Origin: an uncultured Pelagibacteraceae bacterium
GTDB lineage: Bacteria > Pseudomonadota > Alphaproteobacteria > Pelagibacterales > Pelagibacteraceae
Length of the DNA: 64,000 bases
Reading direction: 5' to 3'
Assembly: GCA_902625715.1 (NCBI GenBank)
Contig: CACOCP010000002.1
Coordinates: 123,105 to 187,104 of the forward strand
Shown: piece after piece, positions 21,667 through 30,202 of the stretch
Layout of the letters: each line of letters opens with the position of its first letter
How positions within the stretch are numbered: the first letter of the stretch is position 1
The notes under the pieces: generated by a model
Told to the model about the DNA's origin: nothing
The model's input: only the letters and a program-made list of their open reading frames with translations
Database searches by the model: none
Position numbers and translations under genes: made by a program

Positions 21667-22416
21667 TTATTTCTTATATTCCATTAAATTTTTTAATTCT
21701 ACATAATCCTCTTTTGTATCAACTCCGATTGGTATTGTTTTTGCAAAAGTAACATCAATATTTATTCCATTCTCTAAAGCTCTCAATTGTTCAAGTTTCT
21801 TGACTTTTTCATTCTCAGTTTGATTTAATTTTACAAATTTTTTAAGGATAGATTTTTTGTAAATATAAATACCTATATGTTGGTATATATAATTATTTTT
21901 TTTAGCGTCAATAATTCTCTCAAACTTGACTGCTTTTGAAATATTTTTTTTTTGCAAATCTTCTTGGGTCACAACTTTAACTATGTTTGAGTTGCTATAT
22001 TTATCTTGCTTAGATGTATCTATTTTACATGCTAGTGTTGCTAGATCTGAATTATTATTTACTGTTTGAAAATTTAAATTTTTAATATCAGATATATCAA
22101 TTAGCGGCTCATCTCCTTGCAAATTAATTATGTAATCAACTTCATTTTCTAATTTAATTTTATCGAGAGCCTCTGCAATTCTATCCGTACCAGTATTATG
22201 ATCTTTGCTTGTTAGTATTGATTTTCCTCCATTTTTTTGAACTTCACTTAAAATTTCTTCATCGCAAGTAGTTACAAAAACATCTCCAATTCCACACTCA
22301 ATTGCCTTTTCATAAACATGCATAATAATTGATTTATTATTAATTTTTAAAAGAGGTTTGTTTGGTAGTCTTGTAGCTGCGAGCCTAGAAGGAATTAAAA
22401 TTATACTTTTTACCAT
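21667..22416 (-). CDS. kdsB: 3-deoxy-manno-octulosonate cytidylyltransferase (CMP-KDO synthetase)
   Basis: Activates KDO with CTP for lipopolysaccharide inner-core synthesis. The 249-residue protein begins with IIPSRLAATRLPNKPL, the nucleotide-binding loop, and contains INLQGDEPLI and QHIGIYIYKKSIL of the family. It pairs functionally with kdsD at 27680. A 7-bp hairpin lies 16 nt upstream of its start. Confidence 0.96.
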   Translation of the reverse strand: MVKSIILIPSRLAATRLPNKPLLKINNKSIIMHVYEKAIECGIGDVFVTTCDEEILSEVQKNGGKSILTSKDHNTGTDRIAEALDKIKLENEVDYIINLQGDEPLIDISDIKNLNFQTVNNNSDLATLACKIDTSKQDKYSNSNIVKVVTQEDLQKKNISKAVKFERIIDAKKNNYIYQHIGIYIYKKSILKKFVKLNQTENEKVKKLEQLRALENGINIDVTFAKTIPIGVDTKEDYVELKNLMEYKK

Positions 22417-22431
22417 AAATTCTAAGTATTA

Positions 22432-22448
22432 TGCGTCTTTCAGACGCA
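22432..22448. other. Short inverted repeat in the kdsB/cytochrome c divergent gap
   Basis: TGCGTCT (22432-22438), loop TTC, AGACGCA (22442-22448): a perfect 7-bp hairpin that is GC-rich against an AT-rich background. It lies 15 nt upstream of the kdsB ATG and 66 nt upstream of the cytochrome gene. It could be an operator or an mRNA leader hairpin. It is between divergent genes, so a terminator is unlikely. Confidence 0.4.
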
Positions 22449-22514
22449 AAATTAAAAATTAAATTTAGTATTTTTTAAGTTTATCATGTTATACGACCAT
22501 ATTAATTAAAAATC

Positions 22515-23054
22515 ATGGATTCATTTGAAGTAAATAAAATTATTGCTGCAGTACTGCTTGTGGCTCTATTGGTTATCGGTATAGGTAAAATAGCTGACTT
22601 AGTATTCTTCATAGAAAAACCTGAGAAAGCTGGTTACAAAGTTGAATTACCTGACACAGAAAATAGTTCTCAAATTAAGAAAACTGCTGAGGTTGAAGAA
22701 GTTGATATTTCAGCTCTTTTAGCACTTGGTACAGTTGAACATGGAGAAAAAGTTTTCAAAAAATGTACAGCTTGTCATGTAGTGAATAAAGGTGGTGCAA
22801 ACAAAATTGGACCAGTACTTTATGGTGTATTAGGAAGACAAGTTGCAGCGATTAGTGATTATAAATATTCAAAAGCAATGGCAGGTTATGATAAAAATTG
22901 GACTTTTGAAGAGATGAATGGTTATTTAAGAAAACCTCAATCTTACATAAAAGGTACTAAAATGGCATTTGCGGGTTTAAGAAAAGAAAAAGATAGAGCC
23001 TCTGTTATACTTTACTTAAATAAAAATTCGGATAACCCACTTCCATTACCTTAA
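22515..23054 (+). CDS. Membrane-anchored class I cytochrome c
   Basis: The 179-residue protein has an uncleaved N-terminal membrane segment (about residues 9-31), a linker, and one haem domain with C84-T-A-C87-H88. The likely distal ligand Met is in GTKMAFAG. It resembles the alphaproteobacterial membrane-bound cytochrome c (CycM/c552 type) that carries electrons from the bc1 complex to cytochrome oxidase in the periplasm. It is a single gene; its stop overlaps argF's end by 9 nt. Confidence 0.92.
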   Translation: MDSFEVNKIIAAVLLVALLVIGIGKIADLVFFIEKPEKAGYKVELPDTENSSQIKKTAEVEEVDISALLALGTVEHGEKVFKKCTACHVVNKGGANKIGPVLYGVLGRQVAAISDYKYSKAMAGYDKNWTFEEMNGYLRKPQSYIKGTKMAFAGLRKEKDRASVILYLNKNSDNPLPLP

Positions 23055-23975
23055 TTTATCAAAACAATACAACAAAATACTTTTTTGAACATGTACTCTA
23101 TTAGCTGCTTGTTGCCAAACGTGAGATTTTTTTCCAAGGAATACTTTGTTTGTAACTTCATTTCCTCTTGGTAAACAGTGAAGAAAAATTACATTTTTTT
23201 TTGCACTATTTAATAATTTTTCATTTATTTTAAATTTTTTAAATTCTTTAATTTTTTTCTTAATATTTACACGATCATTCAGAGAAATAACTTTATCTGA
23301 AAAAATTACATCAGCGTTTTTTACTGCTTTTTTTGGGTCATTAAAAATATTAATAACCCTTTTGTTCTTCTTAACCCAATCTAAAACAAACTTTTTAGGT
23401 TTATAATTTTTTGGACATCCAACATTTAACTGGAAAGAAAATTTAATACTTGCAGCAATTAAACTATTTAAAACATTATTACAATCACCTATCCAAGATA
23501 TATTTAGTTTCGAAATTGGTTTTTTTTTTATTTCCTCAACTGTGAAAACATCTGATAGGATTTGTGTAGGATGAGATGATGGACTTAAGCCGTTAATTAC
23601 CGGAATATTTGAGTATTTACAAAATTCTTGTATTTTATCATCGCTATCAGTTCTAAGCATAAAACCATCACCGTAAGTAGATAAAATTTTAGCAGTATCT
23701 GCAATGCTTTCTCCACCTTTACCCAAATGCATTTCTTTAGATTTTAGAGTTAATGTGCCACCACCTAATTGTTTTATAGCAAGATAAAAACTTAGTCTTG
23801 TTCTGGAACTAGGTTTTTCAAACATTTGAATTAATAACTTTCCACGAAGTGGTTTATCTTTATCAATATCAAGCGTATTTAATTTTTTTCTTCTATTTTT
23901 TCTTTTTTTTGCATCATCTAAGATTTTTCGAAGGTCTTTTGATGATATATCTTTTAAGTTTATAAAATTTTTCAT
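23046..23975 (-). CDS. argF: Ornithine carbamoyltransferase
   Basis: Makes citrulline from ornithine and carbamoyl phosphate. The start chosen is ATG 23975 (MKNFINLKDIS, 309 residues), whose ATGA overlaps the argD stop. An upstream ATG at 23993 would add 6 residues. The carbamoyl-phosphate motif is SSRTR (in EKPSSRTRLSF), the ornithine region SLNDR, and the catalytic HCLPRG is near the C-terminus. It is coupled to argD. Confidence 0.96.
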   Translation of the reverse strand: MKNFINLKDISSKDLRKILDDAKKRKNRRKKLNTLDIDKDKPLRGKLLIQMFEKPSSRTRLSFYLAIKQLGGGTLTLKSKEMHLGKGGESIADTAKILSTYGDGFMLRTDSDDKIQEFCKYSNIPVINGLSPSSHPTQILSDVFTVEEIKKKPISKLNISWIGDCNNVLNSLIAASIKFSFQLNVGCPKNYKPKKFVLDWVKKNKRVINIFNDPKKAVKNADVIFSDKVISLNDRVNIKKKIKEFKKFKINEKLLNSAKKNVIFLHCLPRGNEVTNKVFLGKKSHVWQQAANRVHVQKSILLYCFDKLR

Positions 23976-25150
23976 ATCTTGTAATGTTTGCAAACTTTTC
24001 TTATTATTTCTAAAGCCAATTTTATCTCCGATTTTTTTACATTTAAAGGTGGTAATATTCTAATAACATTTTCACCAGCGCGTATTGTAAGTAATTTATA
24101 ATCCATTAATTTTTGTATAAATTTTGTTTGATCAAAAAATAATTGCAAACCAATTAGATACCCAATTCCTCTGACCTCTTTAATAATTTTTGGAAACTCT
24201 TTTTTAATGGTGTTTAATTCATTTAAGAAATACCTTGAATTATTTCTCACATTTTTAAGAAAGTTTTTTTTAAATACTTCGCTTAACACTGCATTACCTA
24301 CTGTCATTGCAAGAGGATTTCCACCATATGTGCTCCCATGAGTGCCTGGGGTCATACATTTAGAAACTTTTTTAGTCATTAAAACTGCACCAATTGGATA
24401 TCCACCACCAATGCCCTTAGCAATAGGAACAATATCAGGTTTAATGTTAGCAAATTCATAAGCAAAAAATTTTCCTGAACGTCCAATTCCACATTGAACT
24501 TCATCTAAAATTAAAAGAATATTTTTTTGATTACATATTTTCCTTACCTGTCTAAGAAACTTTTTTGTATGCACTTTAATACCAGATTCTCCCATTGCAG
24601 TTTCAAAGAATACTGCAGCAGTTTTTTTGGTTATTTTACTTTTAAATGATTTTATGTCACAGTATTTGAAATGATCAAAACCACCTACATTTGGGCCAAA
24701 ACCTTCAGTCATCTTTTTTGATCCAGATGCAAAAATATTTGCTAAAGTTCTGCCATGAAAAGAATTTTTAATGCATAAAATTCTATTTTTTTTAGTAATT
24801 CCAAGTGAGTAAAAATATCTTCTAGCAACTTTAATTGCCGCTTCGTTTGCCTCTGCTCCAGAATTGACAAAAATTACTTTGTCTGCAAAAGTTTTACTTG
24901 TTAATTCTTTTGCTAATTTTTCACCCTCTGGAATTATAAAAGCATTTGACACGTGCCATAATTTTTTTGATTGTTTATTCAACGCTTTAATTAAATTTGG
25001 ATTTGAATGACCTAGTGTATTAACCGCAATTCCCTGAACAAAGTCTAAATACTTTTCCCCTTTTGATGAATAAAGATAACTACCAATTCCTTTTTTGAAG
25101 GATAAATTTCTTCTTTTATAGTTATTTGCTAAGGAGCTTTTATTCATCAA
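23972..25150 (-). CDS. argD: Acetylornithine aminotransferase
   Basis: This PLP-dependent class III aminotransferase of arginine synthesis may also serve succinyl-DAP in lysine synthesis. The 392-residue protein has FVNSGAEANEAAIKVAR, the PLP aspartate region LILDEVQCGIGRSG, and the Schiff-base lysine in PIAKGIGGGYPIGA. Length is normal. It overlaps argF by 4 nt. The 171-nt gap to gcrA upstream is one of the larger ones in the window and should hold promoters for both directions. Confidence 0.96.
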   Translation of the reverse strand: MMNKSSLANNYKRRNLSFKKGIGSYLYSSKGEKYLDFVQGIAVNTLGHSNPNLIKALNKQSKKLWHVSNAFIIPEGEKLAKELTSKTFADKVIFVNSGAEANEAAIKVARRYFYSLGITKKNRILCIKNSFHGRTLANIFASGSKKMTEGFGPNVGGFDHFKYCDIKSFKSKITKKTAAVFFETAMGESGIKVHTKKFLRQVRKICNQKNILLILDEVQCGIGRSGKFFAYEFANIKPDIVPIAKGIGGGYPIGAVLMTKKVSKCMTPGTHGSTYGGNPLAMTVGNAVLSEVFKKNFLKNVRNNSRYFLNELNTIKKEFPKIIKEVRGIGYLIGLQLFFDQTKFIQKLMDYKLLTIRAGENVIRILPPLNVKKSEIKLALEIIRKVCKHYKI

Positions 25151-25321
25151 TCGTTACTTTGTTTAATATTGGTTTTTACAAATTGTTATATTGCAACCAT
25201 AAGTTATTATTAAATAAATTATAAACTTGTTAAAAAAACCAAAATTTGTCTTGTCTTTTAAGTTATTTATGTTTCAACATAATGTTATATAAATAATATA
25301 AACTACAAAATGTAGTAAAAT

Positions 25322-25813
25322 ATGAGCTGGACAGAAGAAAAAGTTAATAAATTAAAAGAGTTATGGGGTAAGGGCCAAACCGCAAGCCAGATTGCTGAAA
25401 TAATAGGCGGTATCAGCAGAAATGCGGTTATTGGTAAAGCTCATAGGCTTAATTTGTCTGCAAAAATAAAAGCTAGATCAGCTATTAATTTTAACAATTC
25501 TAAAAAAGTAAATCAGAGTAGTAGTGCAAAGAGAGGAAGAAAAAGTAAATTTAGATCTTTACTTTTAGATAAAGATTTCGAACCAGCTAAAAATTTGCAA
25601 CTTGAGGAACTTACTGAAGATACTTGTAAATATATGGAGGGGCATCCAGATGAGAAAAATTCATCTTTTTGTGGAAGAAAGACTGTTGAAAAGTTTTCGT
25701 ACTGCCCACTTCATTTAATGGTTGTTTTCCAACCAAAAGGTAAAAAAGACGATATTTTTGAGAAAGACGATGACGTTCCGCAGTTCATAGAGAAAAAAAT
25801 TAAATCAGCCTAA
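25322..25813 (+). CDS. gcrA: GcrA cell cycle regulator
   Basis: GcrA is an alphaproteobacterial transcription factor that works with sigma70 at promoters with CcrM-methylated GANTC sites. The 163-residue protein has the family N-terminus (MSWTEEKVNKLKELWGKGQT, then IAEIIGGISRNAVIGKAHRL), a helix-turn-helix. The C-terminal sigma-interacting part has C-x-Y-MEGHP and FCGRKT, then SYCPLHL. Length is close to the Caulobacter protein. A 5-bp hairpin (CTACA AAA TGTAG, 25303-25315) sits directly before the start codon. No ccrM gene is in the window. Confidence 0.95.
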   Translation: MSWTEEKVNKLKELWGKGQTASQIAEIIGGISRNAVIGKAHRLNLSAKIKARSAINFNNSKKVNQSSSAKRGRKSKFRSLLLDKDFEPAKNLQLEELTEDTCKYMEGHPDEKNSSFCGRKTVEKFSYCPLHLMVVFQPKGKKDDIFEKDDDVPQFIEKKIKSA

Positions 25814-26088
25814 TTTAGAATCTTTTCTTTAGCTTTCTTGAATTCCTCATCTGAAATTATGCCCTGCTCTTTGAGTTTATTTAAATCATTAATTTGATTA
25901 ATTAAATTTGAATTAGAATTTGAGATTTTTACAGTTTCCTCGACATCACTTGTGGCTATTTTTTCATCTTCAGATTTATCTTTAATATTTTGTTTTGCCT
26001 CTATACCTCTACTAATAGCTTTACCAGAAATTATTATAACTATAGCAAAAATAATAATTGCAATACCAAAAACTAAATAATTTAACAT
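25810..26088 (-). CDS. Small membrane protein with C-terminal SHOCT-like domain
   Basis: The 92-residue protein has one N-terminal membrane helix (about residues 3-25, VFGIAIIIFAIVIIIS), a polar linker, and a C-terminal SHOCT motif: LNKLKEQGIISDEEFKKAK. SHOCT domains occur at the ends of many small proteins and probably mediate oligomerisation. It overlaps the NDUFA9-like gene upstream by 1 nt, so the two are co-expressed. Function unknown. Confidence 0.8.
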   Translation of the reverse strand: MLNYLVFGIAIIIFAIVIIISGKAISRGIEAKQNIKDKSEDEKIATSDVEETVKISNSNSNLINQINDLNKLKEQGIISDEEFKKAKEKILN

Positions 26089-27050
26089 TAAGTGATCTCT
26101 TGATTATTTTTTCTAGTGTATTGACCACCAGATCTCCAATTATAACTGTATTTTTCAATCTCATCTTCAAACTTTTTATTTGCATTTAATCCAAGATCAA
26201 AATTAGTTTTATAATTCTTTGTAGGGATATTGTCATATTTCAATAGAATTAATTGATCGGATGTTAATAAAGGTTTTGGCAAAAGGCCTAAAAAAACTGC
26301 TGTCATTTTTGCAATTGGAAGAGGCATTGGGATAAGTAAACGTTTTTTTTGTATAGATTTTAAAATTTTTTTTAAAATTTCTTTGAAAGATAGCACCTCT
26401 GGACCTATACATTCTATTGTTTCATTTTTGATCTCTCTCGAAATCATTTGGTATATTATTTCAGCCAGATCTGTAACATGTATAGGAACAAATTTTGTTT
26501 CACCATTATAATATAGGGGCATAATTGGTAATTTAGATAACAAAGACATAAAATTAGTTGTAAAATTATCATCAATTCCATAAACAATTGATGGTTTAAG
26601 AATTAAAGAATTTTTAAAATTTTTTTTAACATTAATTTCTCCATCCAATTTACTTCTTGCGTAAACACTATTTGAGGCGTTTTCTACTCCCAAAGCAGAA
26701 ACATGAATGAACTGATCAATTTTTTTTTCTTTAGCAATTTTAGATAGAATATTCGGAAAAACTGAGTGGATCTTATTAAATTGGCCCTTGTTTTTTTCAT
26801 ACAAAATACCAATAAGGTTGATACACACTGAGCAACTGTTGAATAAATTCTTAATTTTTACTTCATCAAGGCTATCTAATTCTACTAGTTCTAAATATCC
26901 TGGATTGGCTTGAGTTTTTAATTGAAAGCCTTTCTGGTGAATATTTCTTGTAACAGCTACTACTTTGTAGTTATTTTTTGTCAGTTTCCGAATAAGATTT
27001 CGCCCAATATTTCCTGTGGCGCCAAAAACTAGAATTTCTTTAGGTTTCAT
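26088..27050 (-). CDS. NAD(P)-binding protein of the complex I NDUFA9 type
   Basis: The 320-residue atypical short-chain dehydrogenase has the N-terminal Rossmann motif VFGATGNIGRNLIRKL (GxxGxxG). It continues with ALGVENASNSVYARSKLDGE, where the Y-x3-K pair is retained (YARSK), and LKPSIVYG. This pattern matches alphaproteobacterial homologues of the mitochondrial NDUFA9 subunit, which bind NADPH and are linked to complex I or to quinone/lipid metabolism. The substrate is unknown. It is divergent from rnd with only 17 nt between start codons. Confidence 0.85.
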   Translation of the reverse strand: MKPKEILVFGATGNIGRNLIRKLTKNNYKVVAVTRNIHQKGFQLKTQANPGYLELVELDSLDEVKIKNLFNSCSVCINLIGILYEKNKGQFNKIHSVFPNILSKIAKEKKIDQFIHVSALGVENASNSVYARSKLDGEINVKKNFKNSLILKPSIVYGIDDNFTTNFMSLLSKLPIMPLYYNGETKFVPIHVTDLAEIIYQMISREIKNETIECIGPEVLSFKEILKKILKSIQKKRLLIPMPLPIAKMTAVFLGLLPKPLLTSDQLILLKYDNIPTKNYKTNFDLGLNANKKFEDEIEKYSYNWRSGGQYTRKNNQEIT

Positions 27051-27067
27051 ATATATACTTCTCTAAA

Positions 27068-27679
27068 ATGAATATTGATATTAAATTACATAAGTCAGAT
27101 TTACCAGATGATTTAACTTTTAGTGACAAAATTGCAATCGACTGTGAATTCATGGGACTTAATGTCGAAAGAGATAGATTATGTTTAGTCCAGATCTCAA
27201 ATGGAAATAATGATGCCCATATTGTACAGTTAAATAAAGAAAATTATAACGCACCAAATTTAAAAAGGCTCTTAACGAATAAAAGTATTAATAAAATTTT
27301 TCATTTTGCAAGGGCAGATTTGCTATTTATTAGAAAATATTTGGAAATAAATGTTGAAAATATAAATTGTTCTAAAGTAGCCTCAAAATTAGCTAGAACA
27401 TTTTCTGATAAGCATGGATTAAAAGATCTAATAAAAGAATTTGTTGGAGTTGATGTAAGCAAACAATTGCAAACTTCTGATTTTGGAGGAGAGCTATCAG
27501 AAAAACAACTGAAATATTGTGCTAACGATGTTGTATATTTACATAAGATTTTTGAAGGGCTAGAAAAAATACTAATAAGAGAAAAAAGAATAGATTTATA
27601 TCAAAAAGTAATTAAATTTATATCAACTAGAGTCGACCTAGATCTTGCATCATTCAAGGATGATATATGGTCTCATTAA
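27068..27679 (+). CDS. rnd: Ribonuclease D (exonuclease domain only)
   Basis: This 3'-5' exoribonuclease of the DEDDy family trims tRNA and other stable RNAs. The 203-residue protein has the first DEDD motif (IDCEFMGL), HFARADLLF for the second, and a late YCANDVVYL (Y and D) for the third. E. coli RNase D is about 375 residues with two HRDC domains; these are absent, as in many alphaproteobacterial versions. The stop abuts the kdsD ATG with no gap. Confidence 0.93.
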   Translation: MNIDIKLHKSDLPDDLTFSDKIAIDCEFMGLNVERDRLCLVQISNGNNDAHIVQLNKENYNAPNLKRLLTNKSINKIFHFARADLLFIRKYLEINVENINCSKVASKLARTFSDKHGLKDLIKEFVGVDVSKQLQTSDFGGELSEKQLKYCANDVVYLHKIFEGLEKILIREKRIDLYQKVIKFISTRVDLDLASFKDDIWSH

Positions 27680-28657
27680 ATGAAAAAAAATAAATATAAA
27701 AAAATTGCTAAACAGGTAATTCAAAGTGAAATTGAAGGGTTAAATAAATTAAAATCATCGATTGGATTATCTTTCGAAAAAATAATCAAGGCAATATTAA
27801 ATTGTAAAAACGGTAAAGTAATTGTTTCTGGGGTTGGGAAAAGTGGAATTATAAGCAAAAAATGGGCTGCTACTTTTTCATCTACAGGAACACCATCATT
27901 TTTTATAGATGCCTCAAATGCATCCCATGGTGACATGGGTCAAATAAGTTCTAATGATGTAGTAATACTAATTAGTTTAAGTGGGTCATCTAATGAGTTA
28001 AGGAATATAATTCAATTTTGCTCAAGAAACAGAAGTATTAAACTAATTGGGATTACCTCAAATAAGCAATCAATATTATATAAAAATTCAGACATTAAAG
28101 TTTTAATTCCACATGTTAAAGAAGCTGGACCTGGAAATTTTGTTCCAACTTCAAGTACAACAAATCAGCTTGCCCTTGGTGATGCAATAGCAATTACATG
28201 CATGGTCTCAAAAAAATTTGGTAGGTTAGATTTTAAAAAATATCATCCTTCAGGATCATTAGGTACAAAATTAAAAACTGTTGGAGATATTATGCTAACA
28301 GGAAATAGGATTCCTTTTGTTAAAGATGATATCACAATGAAAAATGCGCTAAACATTATTTCTAAAAAAGGTTTGGGTGTTTTATTTGTGAGAAAAAATA
28401 ATTTCACAACTGGTATTATAACTGATGGTGACATTAAAAGAATAAGTCAAAAAAATTTTGATTTTCAAAAAGTTAAAATAAGTACTGTTATGAAAAAAAA
28501 TCCAATAAGCATAGAAAAAGATACTCTTGCTGCAAAAGCTTTAGAAATTATGAATACTAAACGTATTACCAGCTTATGCGTTCACAATGGAAAACAAAAA
28601 AATATAACAATTGGAATTGTACATATTCATAATATTCTGAACGCAAATATAAGCTAG
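27680..28657 (+). CDS. kdsD: Arabinose-5-phosphate isomerase
   Basis: Interconverts ribulose-5-phosphate and arabinose-5-phosphate, the first step to KDO. The 325-residue KpsF/GutQ-type protein has an SIS sugar-isomerase domain (VSGVGKSGIISKKWAATFSS and ISLSGSSNEL), then two CBS domains (about 200-320; GIITDGDIKR). It leads into lptC and lptB, so KDO supply and LPS transport are in one transcript. The GAP between SIS and CBS is normal. Confidence 0.96.
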   Translation: MKKNKYKKIAKQVIQSEIEGLNKLKSSIGLSFEKIIKAILNCKNGKVIVSGVGKSGIISKKWAATFSSTGTPSFFIDASNASHGDMGQISSNDVVILISLSGSSNELRNIIQFCSRNRSIKLIGITSNKQSILYKNSDIKVLIPHVKEAGPGNFVPTSSTTNQLALGDAIAITCMVSKKFGRLDFKKYHPSGSLGTKLKTVGDIMLTGNRIPFVKDDITMKNALNIISKKGLGVLFVRKNNFTTGIITDGDIKRISQKNFDFQKVKISTVMKKNPISIEKDTLAAKALEIMNTKRITSLCVHNGKQKNITIGIVHIHNILNANIS

Positions 28658-29419
28658 ATGTCTAAAAAATCAGCAATTCAGTTAGTTATTTTAATTATTA
28701 TATTTATTATTCTTGGAGGTGTTTATTTTAAATATTTTTCAAAAGAAAAAATTGTGGTTGATGAAACTTCTCAGCAAACTGAGAAAGAAATAAATACAGA
28801 TTCTCATGATAACTATAATAAAAAAAAGAATGATAGTGAAGTTGTTAGTGTAATTAATAAAGATAAATCTAAAAAAGAAAAAAATTTTGAAAAAACTAAA
28901 GTAGATTTAGAAAAACCAAAAAAAAAATATGAAAAAAAAAATACTAAACTAAATAAGAATAAAAAAAAAGATAACGATATTCCAAATATTGTAAAAGATG
29001 TTGAGTACTTAACTACTGATAAAAATGGAAATAAATACAAAATTCTAGCGACATCTGGCAGAACTAATCAAAATGATAAAAATATCTTAGATCTTGATAA
29101 TGTTAGAGGTGAGATAACTTCTAATCAAAGATCAACAATATATATAGTTTCAGACTATGCTGAATATAATTCGTCAACTCTTAACTCAAAATTCTACAAG
29201 AATGTGGTAATAAACTACGAGGACAAACAGATAACTTGTGAAAATTTTGATATAAATATGGATACAAATATTGCAATAGCTTATAATAATGTTGTAGTAA
29301 CTGATCCTAAATCAATTATGAAAGCAGGAAAAATAGCCTTAGATATAGAAACTAAAGAAATAGATATAAATCCTGACAAAAGTGGAAAAAACAAAGTACA
29401 AATAAATACTAAAAATTAA
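28658..29419 (+). CDS. lptC: LPS-export protein LptC-like
   Basis: The 253-residue protein has one N-terminal membrane helix (about residues 7-26). A very Lys/Glu-rich linker follows (about 30-110, many KK runs). Then comes a beta-rich domain with EYLTTDKNGNKYKILATSGR and YKNVVINYEDKQITCENFDI, which fits the OstA/LptC fold. It bridges LptB2FG and the periplasmic LptA. The position between kdsD and lptB is where alphaproteobacteria usually carry lptC followed by lptA. No separate lptA is present, so this may serve both roles, or lptA lies elsewhere. The N-helix favours LptC. Confidence 0.75.
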   Translation: MSKKSAIQLVILIIIFIILGGVYFKYFSKEKIVVDETSQQTEKEINTDSHDNYNKKKNDSEVVSVINKDKSKKEKNFEKTKVDLEKPKKKYEKKNTKLNKNKKKDNDIPNIVKDVEYLTTDKNGNKYKILATSGRTNQNDKNILDLDNVRGEITSNQRSTIYIVSDYAEYNSSTLNSKFYKNVVINYEDKQITCENFDINMDTNIAIAYNNVVVTDPKSIMKAGKIALDIETKEIDINPDKSGKNKVQINTKN

Positions 29420-30195
29420 TGGCAGTTATAAAAAAATTCAGAATTAAAAGTTTTAAAGAAAAGGAAACACTTGTTGAGTTAAACAAAGTCTCTATGTTTT
29501 ACAACAAAAGACAAATATTAAATGATCTAAATTTGAAGATTAATAGAAATGAAGTATTAGGAATGCTTGGACCAAATGGTGTTGGTAAATCAACTATTTT
29601 CCATATTATCACAGGATTAAAAGATCCTAGTTATGGAAAAGTTTTAATTAATAATGTTGATTGCACAAATATTCCAATTTATGAAAGAGCGACTAGATTT
29701 AAACTTGGTTATGTTCCACAATATGGTGGCTTTATTCAAGATTTAAATCTTAACGAAAATTTAAAACTTGTTGCTGAAATTCATATTAAAGAAAAGGATC
29801 TTAGGCAGATAAAAATTGAGAAAATTGTTTCTCAGTTTGAGTTTGACTCACTTTTAAAAATCAAAGCAAAACATTTATCTGGAGGTCAAAAGAAAAAATT
29901 AGTAATTGCAATGGCTTTAATAAATAATCCAAGTATTTTACTTCTAGATGAGCCTTTTGCAGCATTAGATATATTGACAATTAAAATGCTGCAGGAAATA
30001 ATTGTTAATTTACAATCAATGGAAAGAATAACTGTTGTGGTATGTGACCACCAGGCTAGAGATCTTTTAAGCTGTGTTGACAGAGCAATAGTATTATCAA
30101 ATGGAAAAATTATTGCATCTGGAAGTCCAAATGAAATAATTAATGATACAAATGCGAGATCAGCTTATTTTGGTGATGAATTTAAAATAAATTAA
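29419..30195 (+). CDS. lptB: LPS export ABC transporter ATP-binding protein
   Basis: This is the ATPase powering LPS extraction from the inner membrane. The 258-residue protein has Walker A GPNGVGKST, the Q-loop region GYVPQYGGF, signature LSGGQKKKL, Walker B ILLLDEP and the H-loop CDHQARD. The short RAT.FKLGYVPQ pattern is typical of LptB. The N-terminus is about 15 residues longer than E. coli LptB. It shares its first base with the lptC stop. The membrane subunits LptF/G are not in the window. Confidence 0.95.
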   Translation: MAVIKKFRIKSFKEKETLVELNKVSMFYNKRQILNDLNLKINRNEVLGMLGPNGVGKSTIFHIITGLKDPSYGKVLINNVDCTNIPIYERATRFKLGYVPQYGGFIQDLNLNENLKLVAEIHIKEKDLRQIKIEKIVSQFEFDSLLKIKAKHLSGGQKKKLVIAMALINNPSILLLDEPFAALDILTIKMLQEIIVNLQSMERITVVVCDHQARDLLSCVDRAIVLSNGKIIASGSPNEIINDTNARSAYFGDEFKIN

Positions 30196-30202
30196 TTCAT
30201 AA

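Noticed and set aside
28813-29040. Minus-strand 75-codon ORF, Phe/Ser/Leu-rich, looking like a membrane protein
   Set aside because: It is the antisense of the Lys-rich linker of lptC, which gives Phe/Leu runs by base composition.
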